Source: an uncultured Clostridia bacterium
Lineage (GTDB): Bacteria; Bacillota; Clostridia; TANB77; CAG-508
Assembly (NCBI GenBank): GCA_947625565.1
Contig: CANQOU010000004.1
Coordinates: 1-26,766, forward strand
Length of the DNA: 26,766 nt
Direction of reading: 5' to 3'
Positions within the stretch are counted from its first letter, which is position 1; each line of letters starts with the position of its first letter. The notes below the pieces were generated by a model that did not search any database, was not told the origin of the DNA, and was given only the letters and a program-made list of their open reading frames with translations. This document shows positions 7,326-15,674 of the stretch, piece after piece. The position numbers were made by a program, and so were the translations under genes.

Positions 7326-8063
7326 TCACTTTCCTTCCTCATACATATCTTTGATTTCTTGTGTATATTCTCCATTTTTTTGATAAATATATAAATTAGG
7401 TATTATTTTTAAAAATGGACTCGCATTTTTTATCCCTTTTATTAGAACAAGTTTTGGTATTTCTCCTTCTTTTGAACAAACAAAACGTATTTCTTTTGGT
7501 TCTACTTTATATTTTCTCATAGATGAAAAAATATCAACTAATCTTTCAGGATGATGTACCATATATAGTTCTCCTTTATCTTTTAGCATGTCTTTTGCAG
7601 TTTTAATAAAGTCTTCTATATTTGCTGTTATTTCATGTCTAGAAATCTTTTTGTTTTCAGACATATTAGTCATTCCTGTACCTTGCTTTTTATATGGTGG
7701 ATTTGTAACAACTACATCAAAAGTTTGCTTTGGATAATATTTTTCTATATTCAAAATATCATCACATATTATTTCAAATCGTTCTTCTAATTTATTATAT
7801 GCAATACTCCTTTTTGCCATATCACATACTTGTTTTTGAATCTCTATTCCTACTATTTTTTTTAATTGCGTTTTTCCACATAATAATATTGGTATAATTC
7901 CTGTTCCTGTTCCTAAGTCTAGAACATAACTATTTTTCTTTATCTTTTTTGCATAGTTTGCTAGTAAAACTGCATCAATTCCAAAGCAAAACCAGTCTTT
8001 GTTTTGAATTATTTTTAAATTTTTTACACCTAAGTCGTCAATTCTTTCGTTCAAAATATTCAC
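7326..8063 (-). CDS. TrmN6/YfiC-like tRNA (adenine-N6)-methyltransferase
   Basis: This class I SAM-dependent methyltransferase of about 245 aa belongs to the YfiC/TrmN6 group, which methylates N6 of A37 in tRNA1(Val) in Escherichia coli. The SAM loop is LDLGTGTGIIPILL near residue 48; the N6-adenine catalytic motif is VVTNPPYKK near residue 120. FCFGIDAVLLANYAKK near the N-terminus is a family hallmark. The start is either the GTG at 8063 or, more likely, the TTG at 8054, which has AGGTGA five bases upstream and gives the usual NERIDDLG N-terminus. It is co-transcribed with rsmI, as in many Firmicutes. Confidence 0.88.
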   Translation of the reverse strand: MNILNERIDDLGVKNLKIIQNKDWFCFGIDAVLLANYAKKIKKNSYVLDLGTGTGIIPILLCGKTQLKKIVGIEIQKQVCDMAKRSIAYNKLEERFEIICDDILNIEKYYPKQTFDVVVTNPPYKKQGTGMTNMSENKKISRHEITANIEDFIKTAKDMLKDKGELYMVHHPERLVDIFSSMRKYKVEPKEIRFVCSKEGEIPKLVLIKGIKNASPFLKIIPNLYIYQKNGEYTQEIKDMYEEGK

Positions 8064-8089
8064 CTACACTTTATTTTTTGTTCTATCAT

Positions 8090-8118
8090 ATTATATATCA
8101 AATATAGATATTTTTCAA
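8090..8118 (-). promoter_or_regulatory. Sigma-A promoter for the methyltransferase-rsmI operon
   Basis: On the minus strand TTGAAA (8113-8118), a 17-bp spacer and TATAAT (8090-8095) lie about 30 bp upstream of the gene start. The -35 box overlaps the ribosome-binding region of the divergent 57-codon ORF. Confidence 0.6.
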
Positions 8119-8130
8119 GGAGGAAGTGCT

Positions 8131-8304
8131 ATGGAAGGCCAAGATTTAAGAGGAGAAAACCAAATTGTAAAAAAAGACAAAAAAAAGTTTTGCTTTAAGG
8201 ATTATAAAGATAATACTTTACATTCTTTAAATGAGGTTGAATATTTTTTAAATAACTTAGATAAGGCTTTTAAATGCATACATGTTTATAAATTATTTAG
8301 ATGA
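8131..8304 (+). CDS. Small protein of unknown function, 57 aa
   Basis: This is a 57-codon ORF with a perfect AAGGAGG ribosome site at 8117-8123 and an ATG at 8131. The product is charged and soluble: MEGQDLRGENQ, then a run of lysines, a FCFKDYKDNTLHSLNEVEYF segment and a C-terminal KAFKCIHVYKLFR. There is no membrane helix or recognised domain. It stands alone between divergent and convergent neighbours and ends at a hairpin terminator. The ribosome site and tidy boundaries argue that it is a real gene; I cannot name it. Confidence 0.6.
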   Translation: MEGQDLRGENQIVKKDKKKFCFKDYKDNTLHSLNEVEYFLNNLDKAFKCIHVYKLFR

Positions 8305-8305
8305 A

Positions 8306-8332
8306 AAAGCAACATATAAAATATGTCGCTTT
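8306..8332. terminator. Bidirectional hairpin terminator between the 57-aa ORF and the GerMN gene
   Basis: AAAGC and ACATAT on the left pair with ATATGT and GCTTT on the right around an AAA loop, with one A/C mismatch. The minus-strand side is followed by six T residues, so it mainly ends the GerMN transcript. Confidence 0.65.
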
Positions 8333-8336
8333 GATT

Positions 8337-8876
8337 CTATGTTTTTCTTGTATATGTATCTTTTAGTTCTTCATTTTGCTTGCCATCTACCAAGAATTTT
8401 ACTTTGTTAATTTCAGTTAGTTCTGTCATAGTATTAACAATACTATTTATTATATTTTCTTTTGCATTTTTATCTTCTTTGTTGTATTTCAATATATCAC
8501 TAGTTACATCTAATACTAGGCAATCTCCTTCTGTATATGTTTTTAATAATTTGGTGTTTTCTGGTATTACTTTCGTGTATTTATCATTTTTTGGTCCACC
8601 TATAAGCAATTCCATCAATTTATCATATGGTAGACTCATTAAATCTTTAATATCTACAAGTCTTGCTTCTGGACATAATTCTCCTGTCTCACTTTCCACA
8701 AAATATAAACTTACTATAGTTTGTCTAGCCTGTTCTTCTGTAATTTCTTGTTCTGGTGTATATTCTGCCAATTCATTTCCTTCTTGCTTTTTTACATATT
8801 TAATTCCAAAATATCCACCTACAATAATTAGAATCAATAAAATACCAAATATAATAATTGCTTTTTTATTTTTCAT
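8337..8876 (-). CDS. GerMN-domain membrane-anchored protein
   Basis: This 179-aa protein has an N-terminal transmembrane anchor (residues about 5-27, KKAIIIFGILLILIIVGGY) and an outer GerMN domain (about residues 50-175). GerMN domains occur in Bacillus GerM, a spore-germination/sporulation lipoprotein that helps the SpoIIIA-SpoIIQ assembly. Signs are VSLYFVESETGELCPEAR at the domain start, LMELLIGGPKND in the middle, and NIINSIVNTMTELTEINKVK followed by LVDGK near the end. It lacks a lipobox, so it is membrane-spanning, not lipidated. The ATG at 8876 has AGGAGG nine bases upstream. Role in sporulation is inferred from family. Confidence 0.8.
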   Translation of the reverse strand: MKNKKAIIIFGILLILIIVGGYFGIKYVKKQEGNELAEYTPEQEITEEQARQTIVSLYFVESETGELCPEARLVDIKDLMSLPYDKLMELLIGGPKNDKYTKVIPENTKLLKTYTEGDCLVLDVTSDILKYNKEDKNAKENIINSIVNTMTELTEINKVKFLVDGKQNEELKDTYTRKT

Positions 8877-8955
8877 AATTTATTCCCTCCTTTTTTTATT
8901 TATACCAATGTATGTCTTGTTTGTCCTTTTTAGAACTTTTCCCTTTTATTTCCAT

Positions 8956-8984
8956 TTGACAAATTTGCTTTTTCCGTATACAAT
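8956..8984 (+). promoter_or_regulatory. Sigma-A promoter for the dehydratase/activase gene
   Basis: TTGACA (8956-8961), a 17-bp spacer and TACAAT (8979-8984) lie about 55 bp upstream of the chosen ATG at 9039. Confidence 0.65.
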
Positions 8985-9038
8985 AATAAGGGTTAATAGG
9001 TTCCTAAAACCTAAATACATAAAATGAAGGTGTGTCTC

Positions 9039-12000
9039 ATGGAAACAATATTGCATGTTGGATTAGATGTTGGTTCAACAACCGTTAAAATTGTTGTTTT
9101 AGATGACCAACTAAATAATATATATTCAAATTACCAAAGACATTTTTCTGATACAAAAAATACAGTATGTAATGTTTTAGAGGATTTAATAAATAGATAT
9201 CCAGATTATAAATATACAATAGCTTTAACTGGCTCTGGAGCAATGTCTGCTAGTCAGTTTTTAAATGTGGAGTTTATTCAAGAGGTTGTTTCTTGTAAAC
9301 GTGTTGTAGAAAAATATATTCCTGAAACAGATGTTGTAATTGAATTAGGTGGAGAGGATGCAAAAATTATATATTTTGACCAATCAATTGAGCAACGTAT
9401 GAATGGAACTTGTGCTGGTGGTACAGGTGCATTTTTAGACCAAATGGCTTCTTTATTACATACAGATACAGCTGGTCTTAATGAACTTGCAAAAACATAT
9501 CAAACTATTTATCCTATTGCTTCTCGTTGTGGTGTTTTTGCTAAAACTGATATTCAACCTTTAATAAATGAAGGTGCTGCAAAAGAAGATATTTCTGCTT
9601 CAATTTTTCAAGCTGTTGTAAATCAAACAATTAGTGGTTTAGCTTGTGGTAGACCAATTAGAGGAAATGTTGCTTTTTTAGGAGGTCCTTTAAATTATTT
9701 ACCAGAATTAAGAAAACGTTTTATTGAAACATTACATTTAGAGCCAGAACAAGTAATTGTTCCTGAAGAAGCACATTTACTTGTTGCAAAAGGTGCAGCA
9801 CTTGATTCCCTAAATTCTCAGGCTATTTCTAGAAGTGAATTAGAAGAAAAAATTGAAAATTTAAAAGTTTCACAAGATAATACTACAAAACCATTAGACC
9901 CTCTTTTTGCTAGCAAAGATGAATATATGCAATTTAAAAATCGTCATGATAAAGCAAAGATTGGAAGAAATACTTTAGATACTTATGAAGGTGATTGTTA
10001 TTTGGGTATTGATGCAGGTTCTACTACTACTAAGCTTGCATTGATTGATAAAGATGGTAATTTACTTTATTCTCTATATGGTAGTAATGAGGGAAATCCT
10101 TTAAAAAGTGTTATATCTATGTTAAAAGAACTATATGCAAAGCTACCTGAAAAGGCTATTTTGCGTTATAGTGGTGTTACTGGATATGGAGAAAAACTAA
10201 TTCAAACTGCATTAAATGTAGATTTAAATGAAATTGAAACAATAGCTCATTATACAGCTGCTAAACAATTTGAACCAGATGTAACTGCAATTATTGATAT
10301 TGGTGGACAAGATATGAAATATATCAAAATGAAAAATGGTGCAATTGATAATATTATGCTAAATGAAGCTTGTTCTTCAGGTTGTGGTTCTTTTATTGAA
10401 ACATTTAGTAAAAGTTTAAATTTGGAAATTAGTGAATTTGTAAAAGAAGCTCTTGATGCTAAACGTCCTGTTGATTTAGGGTCAAGATGTACTGTGTTTA
10501 TGAATTCTAAAATTAAGCAAGCCCAGAAGGAAGGTTATTCAGTAGGTGATATTTCTAGTGGGTTGTCTTATTCAGTTATTAAAAATGCTATTCAAAAAGT
10601 AATGAAAGTTCGTGATACTGCAACACTTGGAGACCATATCGTTGTACAAGGTGGTACTTTCTATAATGATGCTGTTTTAAGAGCTTTTGAAAAAATAGTT
10701 GGTAAAAATGTAATACGTCCAAATATTGCTGGTTTGATGGGTGCTTATGGTATGGCTTTACTTTCTAAAGAACAATATGAGGCAAATTTTGATATGGAAT
10801 ATCATTCTACAATTTTAAAGACTGACGAACTAGATAATTTAGAAATTAAAGTAACTCATACAAGATGCAATAATTGTGAAAATCATTGTAAATTGACAAT
10901 TAACCGTTTTAGTAATGGTGCTATACATGTTTCTGGAAATCGTTGTGAAAAAGGGGCTGGAATTGTTTCAAGTAATAAAGATTTACCAAACTTAATTCAG
11001 TATAAATATAAACGATTATTTAATTATAAACCTTTAGAAGAAAGTGAAGCTAAAAGAGGAACTATAGGTATCCCTAGAGTTTTAAATATGTATGAAGATT
11101 ATCCTTTTTGGTTTACTTTCTTTACTAGCTTAGGTTTCCGTGTTATTATTTCAGAAAAAAGTACAAGAAAAACATATGAAAAAGGTATGGAATCAATGCC
11201 TTCTGAGTCAGTATGTTATCCTGCAAAATTATCACATGGCCATATAGAAAGCTTGTTAGAGCAAGGAATTACAACTATTTTTTATCCTTGTATGCCATAT
11301 TCTAGAAAGGAATATGAAAAGGCTGATAATCATTATAACTGCCCTATTGTTATTTCTTATTCAGAAGTATTAAAAAATAATGTGGAAGGCTTAAAGAATA
11401 AAAATATTAAATTTATCAATCCATTTTTGCCTTTTGATAAGAAAAATCTTGTTAATAAAGTTTTATCTTTACCTGAATTTGATGAATATAATTTTTCAAG
11501 AGAAGAACTTTTAGAAGCTAGCGAAAAAGCAGAAAAAGAATATCAACAATTTAAGCAAGATATACGCAATAAAGGTCTTGAAACTGTTAAATATATTGAA
11601 GAAAATAATTTGCGTGGTATTGTTTTAGCAGGTCGTCCTTATCATGTTGACCCTGAAATTAATCATGGAATTGATACTCTTATTACTTCTCTTGGATTAT
11701 GTGTTTTAACAGAAGATAGTGTATCTGATAAAACAGAAGCTAAACGTCCTATACGTGTTGTAGACCAGTGGGTATTCCATGCAAGACTTTATGCAGCGGC
11801 TGATTTTGTTGGAAAACATGATTGCTTAGAATTAGTACAGCTAAATTCATTTGGTTGTGGTGTAGATGCTGTTACTACAGACCAAGTAGAAGAAATTTTA
11901 TCTAGCTATGATAAAATGTATACTTTAATTAAAATAGATGAAGTTAATAATTTAGGAGCTGTGCGTATTCGTATTCGTTCACTTTTAGCTAGTATGAATA

Positions 12001-13352
12001 AACGTATTAAAGAGAAAGAAAATCTTAAAGCTTCTGGTGATTATGGAATTCATAAAAAAATCTTTACAAAAGATATGCGCTCAAAATATACTATTTTAAT
12101 GCCACAGATGGCACCAATTCATTTTGATTTAATTGAAACTGCAGTTGCTTCTTGTGGATATAATATAAAATTATTAAAGGATTGTACTAGTCATACTGTA
12201 GAAACTGGTTTAAAATATGTTAATAATGATGCTTGTTATCCTTCTATTTTAACAACTGGTCAATTTATAGAGGCTTTACAGTCTGGTGAATATGATGTAA
12301 ATAAGACTGCTATTATTATGTCTCAAACAGGTGGTGGTTGTAGAGCAACAAATTATATAGGTTTTATACGCAAAGCTTTAAAAGATGCTGGTTTTGAAAA
12401 TGTTCCTGTTATTTCATTTAACATTGTTGGTATGGAGAAAATGCCTGGTTTTAAATTAACACCAAAACTAATTGAAAAATTAATTAAGTGTGTAATTTAT
12501 GGTGATTTATTACAAAAAATGCTAACAAAAAATAGAGCATATGAAGTAAATAAAGGTGAGACTGAAAAATTGTTTAATTCTTGGATGGAAAAATGTAAAA
12601 AACTTCTTACAAAATCTTCTAATAAAGAATTTAAACAAAGTATTTATGATATTGTAAATGATTTTGAAAAAATAGAACTTAATACTAAAAAACAAAAGCC
12701 TCGTGTTGGAATTGTTGGAGAAGTATTGATTAAATATCATCCTTTTGGTAATAATTTTGTTGCAAATCTTTTAGAAAAAGAAGGTGCAGAAGTTATATTA
12801 CCTGATTTTATGGGATTTATTAAGTTTATGGCAACACATAAGATTACTTTTAATCAATTGTTAAATACAAATAAGACTTCTTCTAAAATTAGTAAAATTG
12901 CAATAAAATTAATTGATTTATTGGAAAAAGATGTACGTTTAGCTCTTAGCACTTCAAAGAAAAATTATTTAATGCCTTGTGATATTTGGCATTTAGAGCG
13001 TCAAGTGAAAGATGTATTATCTATTGGTAATCAAACTGGTGAAGGTTGGTTTTTAACTGCTGAAATGATTGAATATATTGAAAATGATATTCCTAACATT
13101 GTTTGTGTTCAGCCTTTTGCTTGCTTACCAAACCACGTTGTTGGAAAGGGTGTAATAAAAACTATTCGTGATAAATATCCTAATGCTAATATTTCTCCTG
13201 TTGATTATGACCCTGGTGCTAGTGAATCTAATCAAACTAATCGTATTAAATTGCTTATGACTGTTGCAAAGGATAATTTGAAACAGAAAAATTTGGAGAA
13301 AAAAGCTATTGATAAGGAAAATGAAAATGAAGAATTAAGTACTATAAGTTAA
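9039..13352 (+). CDS. 2-hydroxyacyl-CoA dehydratase / activase fusion (BcrAD/BadFG + DUF2229 + HgdB-like)
   Basis: This is a large fused protein of about 1,437 aa. Two ASKHA-type activase domains come first: GLDVGSTTVK near the N-terminus with the iron-sulfur loop GTCAGGTGAF near residue 130, and a second beginning YLGIDAGSTTTKLA near residue 325 with its own NEACSSGCGSF loop. They are followed by a Cys-rich segment (CNNCENHC), a DUF2229-type region (RGTIGIPRVLNMYEDYPFW) and an HgdB/benzoyl-CoA-reductase-like part (GRPYHVDPEINHG, LNSFGCGVDA). The family uses ATP to push an electron into a partner [4Fe-4S] dehydratase. Its physiological substrate in such clostridia is unknown. I prefer the ATG at 9039 (GAAGGTG site, 6-bp spacing) over the in-frame ATG at 9024, which lacks one. 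Confidence 0.9.
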   Translation: METILHVGLDVGSTTVKIVVLDDQLNNIYSNYQRHFSDTKNTVCNVLEDLINRYPDYKYTIALTGSGAMSASQFLNVEFIQEVVSCKRVVEKYIPETDVVIELGGEDAKIIYFDQSIEQRMNGTCAGGTGAFLDQMASLLHTDTAGLNELAKTYQTIYPIASRCGVFAKTDIQPLINEGAAKEDISASIFQAVVNQTISGLACGRPIRGNVAFLGGPLNYLPELRKRFIETLHLEPEQVIVPEEAHLLVAKGAALDSLNSQAISRSELEEKIENLKVSQDNTTKPLDPLFASKDEYMQFKNRHDKAKIGRNTLDTYEGDCYLGIDAGSTTTKLALIDKDGNLLYSLYGSNEGNPLKSVISMLKELYAKLPEKAILRYSGVTGYGEKLIQTALNVDLNEIETIAHYTAAKQFEPDVTAIIDIGGQDMKYIKMKNGAIDNIMLNEACSSGCGSFIETFSKSLNLEISEFVKEALDAKRPVDLGSRCTVFMNSKIKQAQKEGYSVGDISSGLSYSVIKNAIQKVMKVRDTATLGDHIVVQGGTFYNDAVLRAFEKIVGKNVIRPNIAGLMGAYGMALLSKEQYEANFDMEYHSTILKTDELDNLEIKVTHTRCNNCENHCKLTINRFSNGAIHVSGNRCEKGAGIVSSNKDLPNLIQYKYKRLFNYKPLEESEAKRGTIGIPRVLNMYEDYPFWFTFFTSLGFRVIISEKSTRKTYEKGMESMPSESVCYPAKLSHGHIESLLEQGITTIFYPCMPYSRKEYEKADNHYNCPIVISYSEVLKNNVEGLKNKNIKFINPFLPFDKKNLVNKVLSLPEFDEYNFSREELLEASEKAEKEYQQFKQDIRNKGLETVKYIEENNLRGIVLAGRPYHVDPEINHGIDTLITSLGLCVLTEDSVSDKTEAKRPIRVVDQWVFHARLYAAADFVGKHDCLELVQLNSFGCGVDAVTTDQVEEILSSYDKMYTLIKIDEVNNLGAVRIRIRSLLASMNKRIKEKENLKASGDYGIHKKIFTKDMRSKYTILMPQMAPIHFDLIETAVASCGYNIKLLKDCTSHTVETGLKYVNNDACYPSILTTGQFIEALQSGEYDVNKTAIIMSQTGGGCRATNYIGFIRKALKDAGFENVPVISFNIVGMEKMPGFKLTPKLIEKLIKCVIYGDLLQKMLTKNRAYEVNKGETEKLFNSWMEKCKKLLTKSSNKEFKQSIYDIVNDFEKIELNTKKQKPRVGIVGEVLIKYHPFGNNFVANLLEKEGAEVILPDFMGFIKFMATHKITFNQLLNTNKTSSKISKIAIKLIDLLEKDVRLALSTSKKNYLMPCDIWHLERQVKDVLSIGNQTGEGWFLTAEMIEYIENDIPNIVCVQPFACLPNHVVGKGVIKTIRDKYPNANISPVDYDPGASESNQTNRIKLLMTVAKDNLKQKNLEKKAIDKENENEELSTIS

Positions 13353-13357
13353 AAGAG

Positions 13358-13387
13358 CTCAGACCAATAGGTCTGAGTCCTTTTTTT
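13358..13387. terminator. Strong rho-independent terminator closing both convergent units
   Basis: An 8-bp perfect stem (CTCAGACC 13358-13365, GGTCTGAG 13370-13377) with an AATA loop is followed by TCC and seven T residues. It starts 5 bp after the dehydratase stop and touches the stop of the last conjugation gene on the other strand. Confidence 0.88.
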
Positions 13388-14714
13388 ATATTATATTAAA
13401 TGACATTACAAAGTTTGTATCTTCTTTTAATTGCATATAAATGGTTTCTTGTATTTGTGATTCTAAACCTCCTGATATTGGTGACATAGTAATTTGTTGT
13501 TCACTTATTCCCGCTTCTTGCATATATTTTACTTGGTCAAATTTATAGTGGTCTGGGAATTTTTGTCTCATATATTGTTCAAATTTTGAAACATCGTTTC
13601 CAAAATTCTCTTTTCTAAATGTTTCATCTAATACATTAAATGCTGATTCATAGTCTCTATAGTTTAACATTTTTATCCATTTGTTAACATTATTCACAAC
13701 TTTTTCTTGTGTTGTTAAACTCATATATTTCTTATTTAGTTCTTCGTCAGGAATTGTGTAATCGTCTAATTGCACTTTATAGTCATTTACTGCATATTCT
13801 TCAATAACATATACTTTATCATTCTGATCTTTACATACATATTCATTATAATCCGTATGATAATTAACTAAATAACTTTTTATTTCTATTTTAGCTAACT
13901 CTTTTTGGTTACTTTTTAGAAATGCTTCTAATTTTTCCTTACTTCCAAATCGTTTTTGATAATATTCGTCATCAAGCATGTTATATACTGTATCTGTACT
14001 ACCTAATAATTTATTTTTTATTTGATTAAAATAAACTACACTCATCCTTTCGTCTGAAACTGTTGTATATTTATATGTATTATATTCTTTTTTCTCTAAT
14101 GGCTCTGAAAATATATTTTCAAAATCTGACTTGTCACTATTAAAAGAATAATTATACTTTTTTACATATTCTTCAGGAAATATAGAAAATATTGAATTTC
14201 TACTATCTGTTCTTACCATTAACTGAAAATTTTCTTTAGCAGAATATATTTTTCCATATACTAAAAATATATTATCAGCACCACTTTGGTCTATTAAATA
14301 CATATCATCTATTTCTATTTCATCCATTGAAGAGATATTTTTATAAACATCCTTTTCTAATTCTTTGTTGATATCAAATTCGTTTTTGTATTTATTATCT
14401 AATATATCCATAAAGGCCGTTTGTGTAAGTTCTTTTATGTCTTTTTCTATATTATTACTATTTAAATCTTTAGCATATGTAAAATATCTTTGTACTAACA
14501 TTATTGTTGTATAATACTTGTTTTTATTTTTTACTTTTTCTATTTTATCATTTGGTTGATAGGTATCTCTTTTCTCAAATTCTGTTACACTATTTTCTTC
14601 AGATGTACCTTTTGTATTTTTTTTATAAAGAGTTATCACAATAATAGTTGTAAAAATAATTATAAATAATATAAAGATTATTAGCAGTCTTATGGTCTTT
14701 AATTTTTTTTCCAT
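13386..14714 (-). CDS. Membrane-anchored VirB8/TcpC-like protein (two NTF2-like domains)
   Basis: This 442-aa protein has one N-terminal membrane helix (residues about 8-29, IRLLIIFILFIIIFTTIIVI) and a large outer part. The outer part contains two similar stretches of the kind seen in NTF2-like folds: YNMLDDEYYQKRFGSKEKLE near residue 245 and FNVLDETFRKENFGNDVSKF near residue 362. One helix followed by NTF2-like domains is the design of TcpC/VirB8 proteins of Gram-positive conjugation machines, which bridge membrane and wall. It is the last gene of the operon, 21 bp after the hydrolase stop, with AAAGGAGG 8 bp before its ATG. Family call is by architecture, not by close sequence match. Confidence 0.55.
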   Translation of the reverse strand: MEKKLKTIRLLIIFILFIIIFTTIIVITLYKKNTKGTSEENSVTEFEKRDTYQPNDKIEKVKNKNKYYTTIMLVQRYFTYAKDLNSNNIEKDIKELTQTAFMDILDNKYKNEFDINKELEKDVYKNISSMDEIEIDDMYLIDQSGADNIFLVYGKIYSAKENFQLMVRTDSRNSIFSIFPEEYVKKYNYSFNSDKSDFENIFSEPLEKKEYNTYKYTTVSDERMSVVYFNQIKNKLLGSTDTVYNMLDDEYYQKRFGSKEKLEAFLKSNQKELAKIEIKSYLVNYHTDYNEYVCKDQNDKVYVIEEYAVNDYKVQLDDYTIPDEELNKKYMSLTTQEKVVNNVNKWIKMLNYRDYESAFNVLDETFRKENFGNDVSKFEQYMRQKFPDHYKFDQVKYMQEAGISEQQITMSPISGGLESQIQETIYMQLKEDTNFVMSFNII

Positions 14715-14735
14715 GAAAATGTCCTCCTTTTTTTA

Positions 14736-15674
14736 TTATTGTGTTACCCTTAAAATATGTGTAGAAGAAAATTTACTACGACCTGACATACTGCTTTCAG
14801 GAAGGTCTTTTGTACCTTCAGCCTGAATTGATGAATTTCCTCCACAGTTATATACTCTAAATGTATTACTATTTGGGTCATTTTCTGCAATTATCTCAAC
14901 GTGTCCATTATATGTAACAATATCTCCTGGCTTTGCATCCTCTATTGACACTTCTTGCCAACCCCATTGATTTCCTTCAAAATCCCATGATGATTTCTGT
15001 CCCATGCCTTCAGTAAATCCTTCAACTTTAGCATTAACTAATACCCATGTAACAAAAGAGCTACAATCTATAGTTCTGCCATTTAAATTTGGAACACTTA
15101 TTCCTAATTGTGCATATGTATATCCATTTGTTCTTAAATATTCATGAAGTTTAATTGCATTATCTACAATTGTTCCTCCTCCACTACCTAACGTTCCATA
15201 TTCTCCGAAAAAATCATTCCAAAATTCTAACTGTTTTTCATATAGCCAAGCCGTATAATCAGCTTTTTCTTGTATTGTAAAAGGTGTTGAAGCAGTATGT
15301 CCACCTGGACCAATAACTCCATTTTCGTGGAAACCGCATTTTGCATCAAAATCTGCCCCATAAATCGTCTCTAAGTATATGGTTCCACCATCACTCCAAT
15401 TTCCATAACAATGTAATCCACCATTATAGTCTCCTATTAAATCTGAATAACAACTTAATGCTCCTTTTAAAGTTCCTGGTGGTCCATATCCATTTGAATT
15501 ACATCCTGCTGCGGCTCTCTCGTCACATCTAGCCTGAACCATACCTGCATTACTTCCACCTTCTAAATATCCTTTTATATACCTATTAGCAAATTTATCA
15601 ATTGCTTCTTCTAGAGTTGCTATATATGGAGACGAAGATCCATTAGGTGCATCTAATCCCCAAAAATTCCATCC
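14736..15674 (-). CDS. Giant conjugation cell-wall hydrolase, segment 3 (end of glucosaminidase domain + NlpC/P60 peptidase)
   Basis: This is the third reading-frame segment of one large gene (all three read as 14736-20077), entered by a +1 shift at 15672-15675. It begins G-WNFWGLDAPNGSS, the second half of the lysozyme-like glucosaminidase domain whose catalytic Glu lies in segment 2. After a linker with several cysteines comes a C-terminal NlpC/P60 domain (last about 130 residues) with the catalytic Cys in TIDCSSFVTWV and the His in YNGHVEII. Such domains cut stem-peptide bonds. If translated alone, the first ATG is at 15542, but it has no ribosome site and would start inside a folded domain. 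I therefore treat it as part of the 1,779-aa product. Confidence 0.8.
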   Translation of the reverse strand, partial: GWNFWGLDAPNGSSSPYIATLEEAIDKFANRYIKGYLEGGSNAGMVQARCDERAAAGCNSNGYGPPGTLKGALSCYSDLIGDYNGGLHCYGNWSDGGTIYLETIYGADFDAKCGFHENGVIGPGGHTASTPFTIQEKADYTAWLYEKQLEFWNDFFGEYGTLGSGGGTIVDNAIKLHEYLRTNGYTYAQLGISVPNLNGRTIDCSSFVTWVLVNAKVEGFTEGMGQKSSWDFEGNQWGWQEVSIEDAKPGDIVTYNGHVEIIAENDPNSNTFRVYNCGGNSSIQAEGTKDLPESSMSGRSKFSSTHILRVTQ

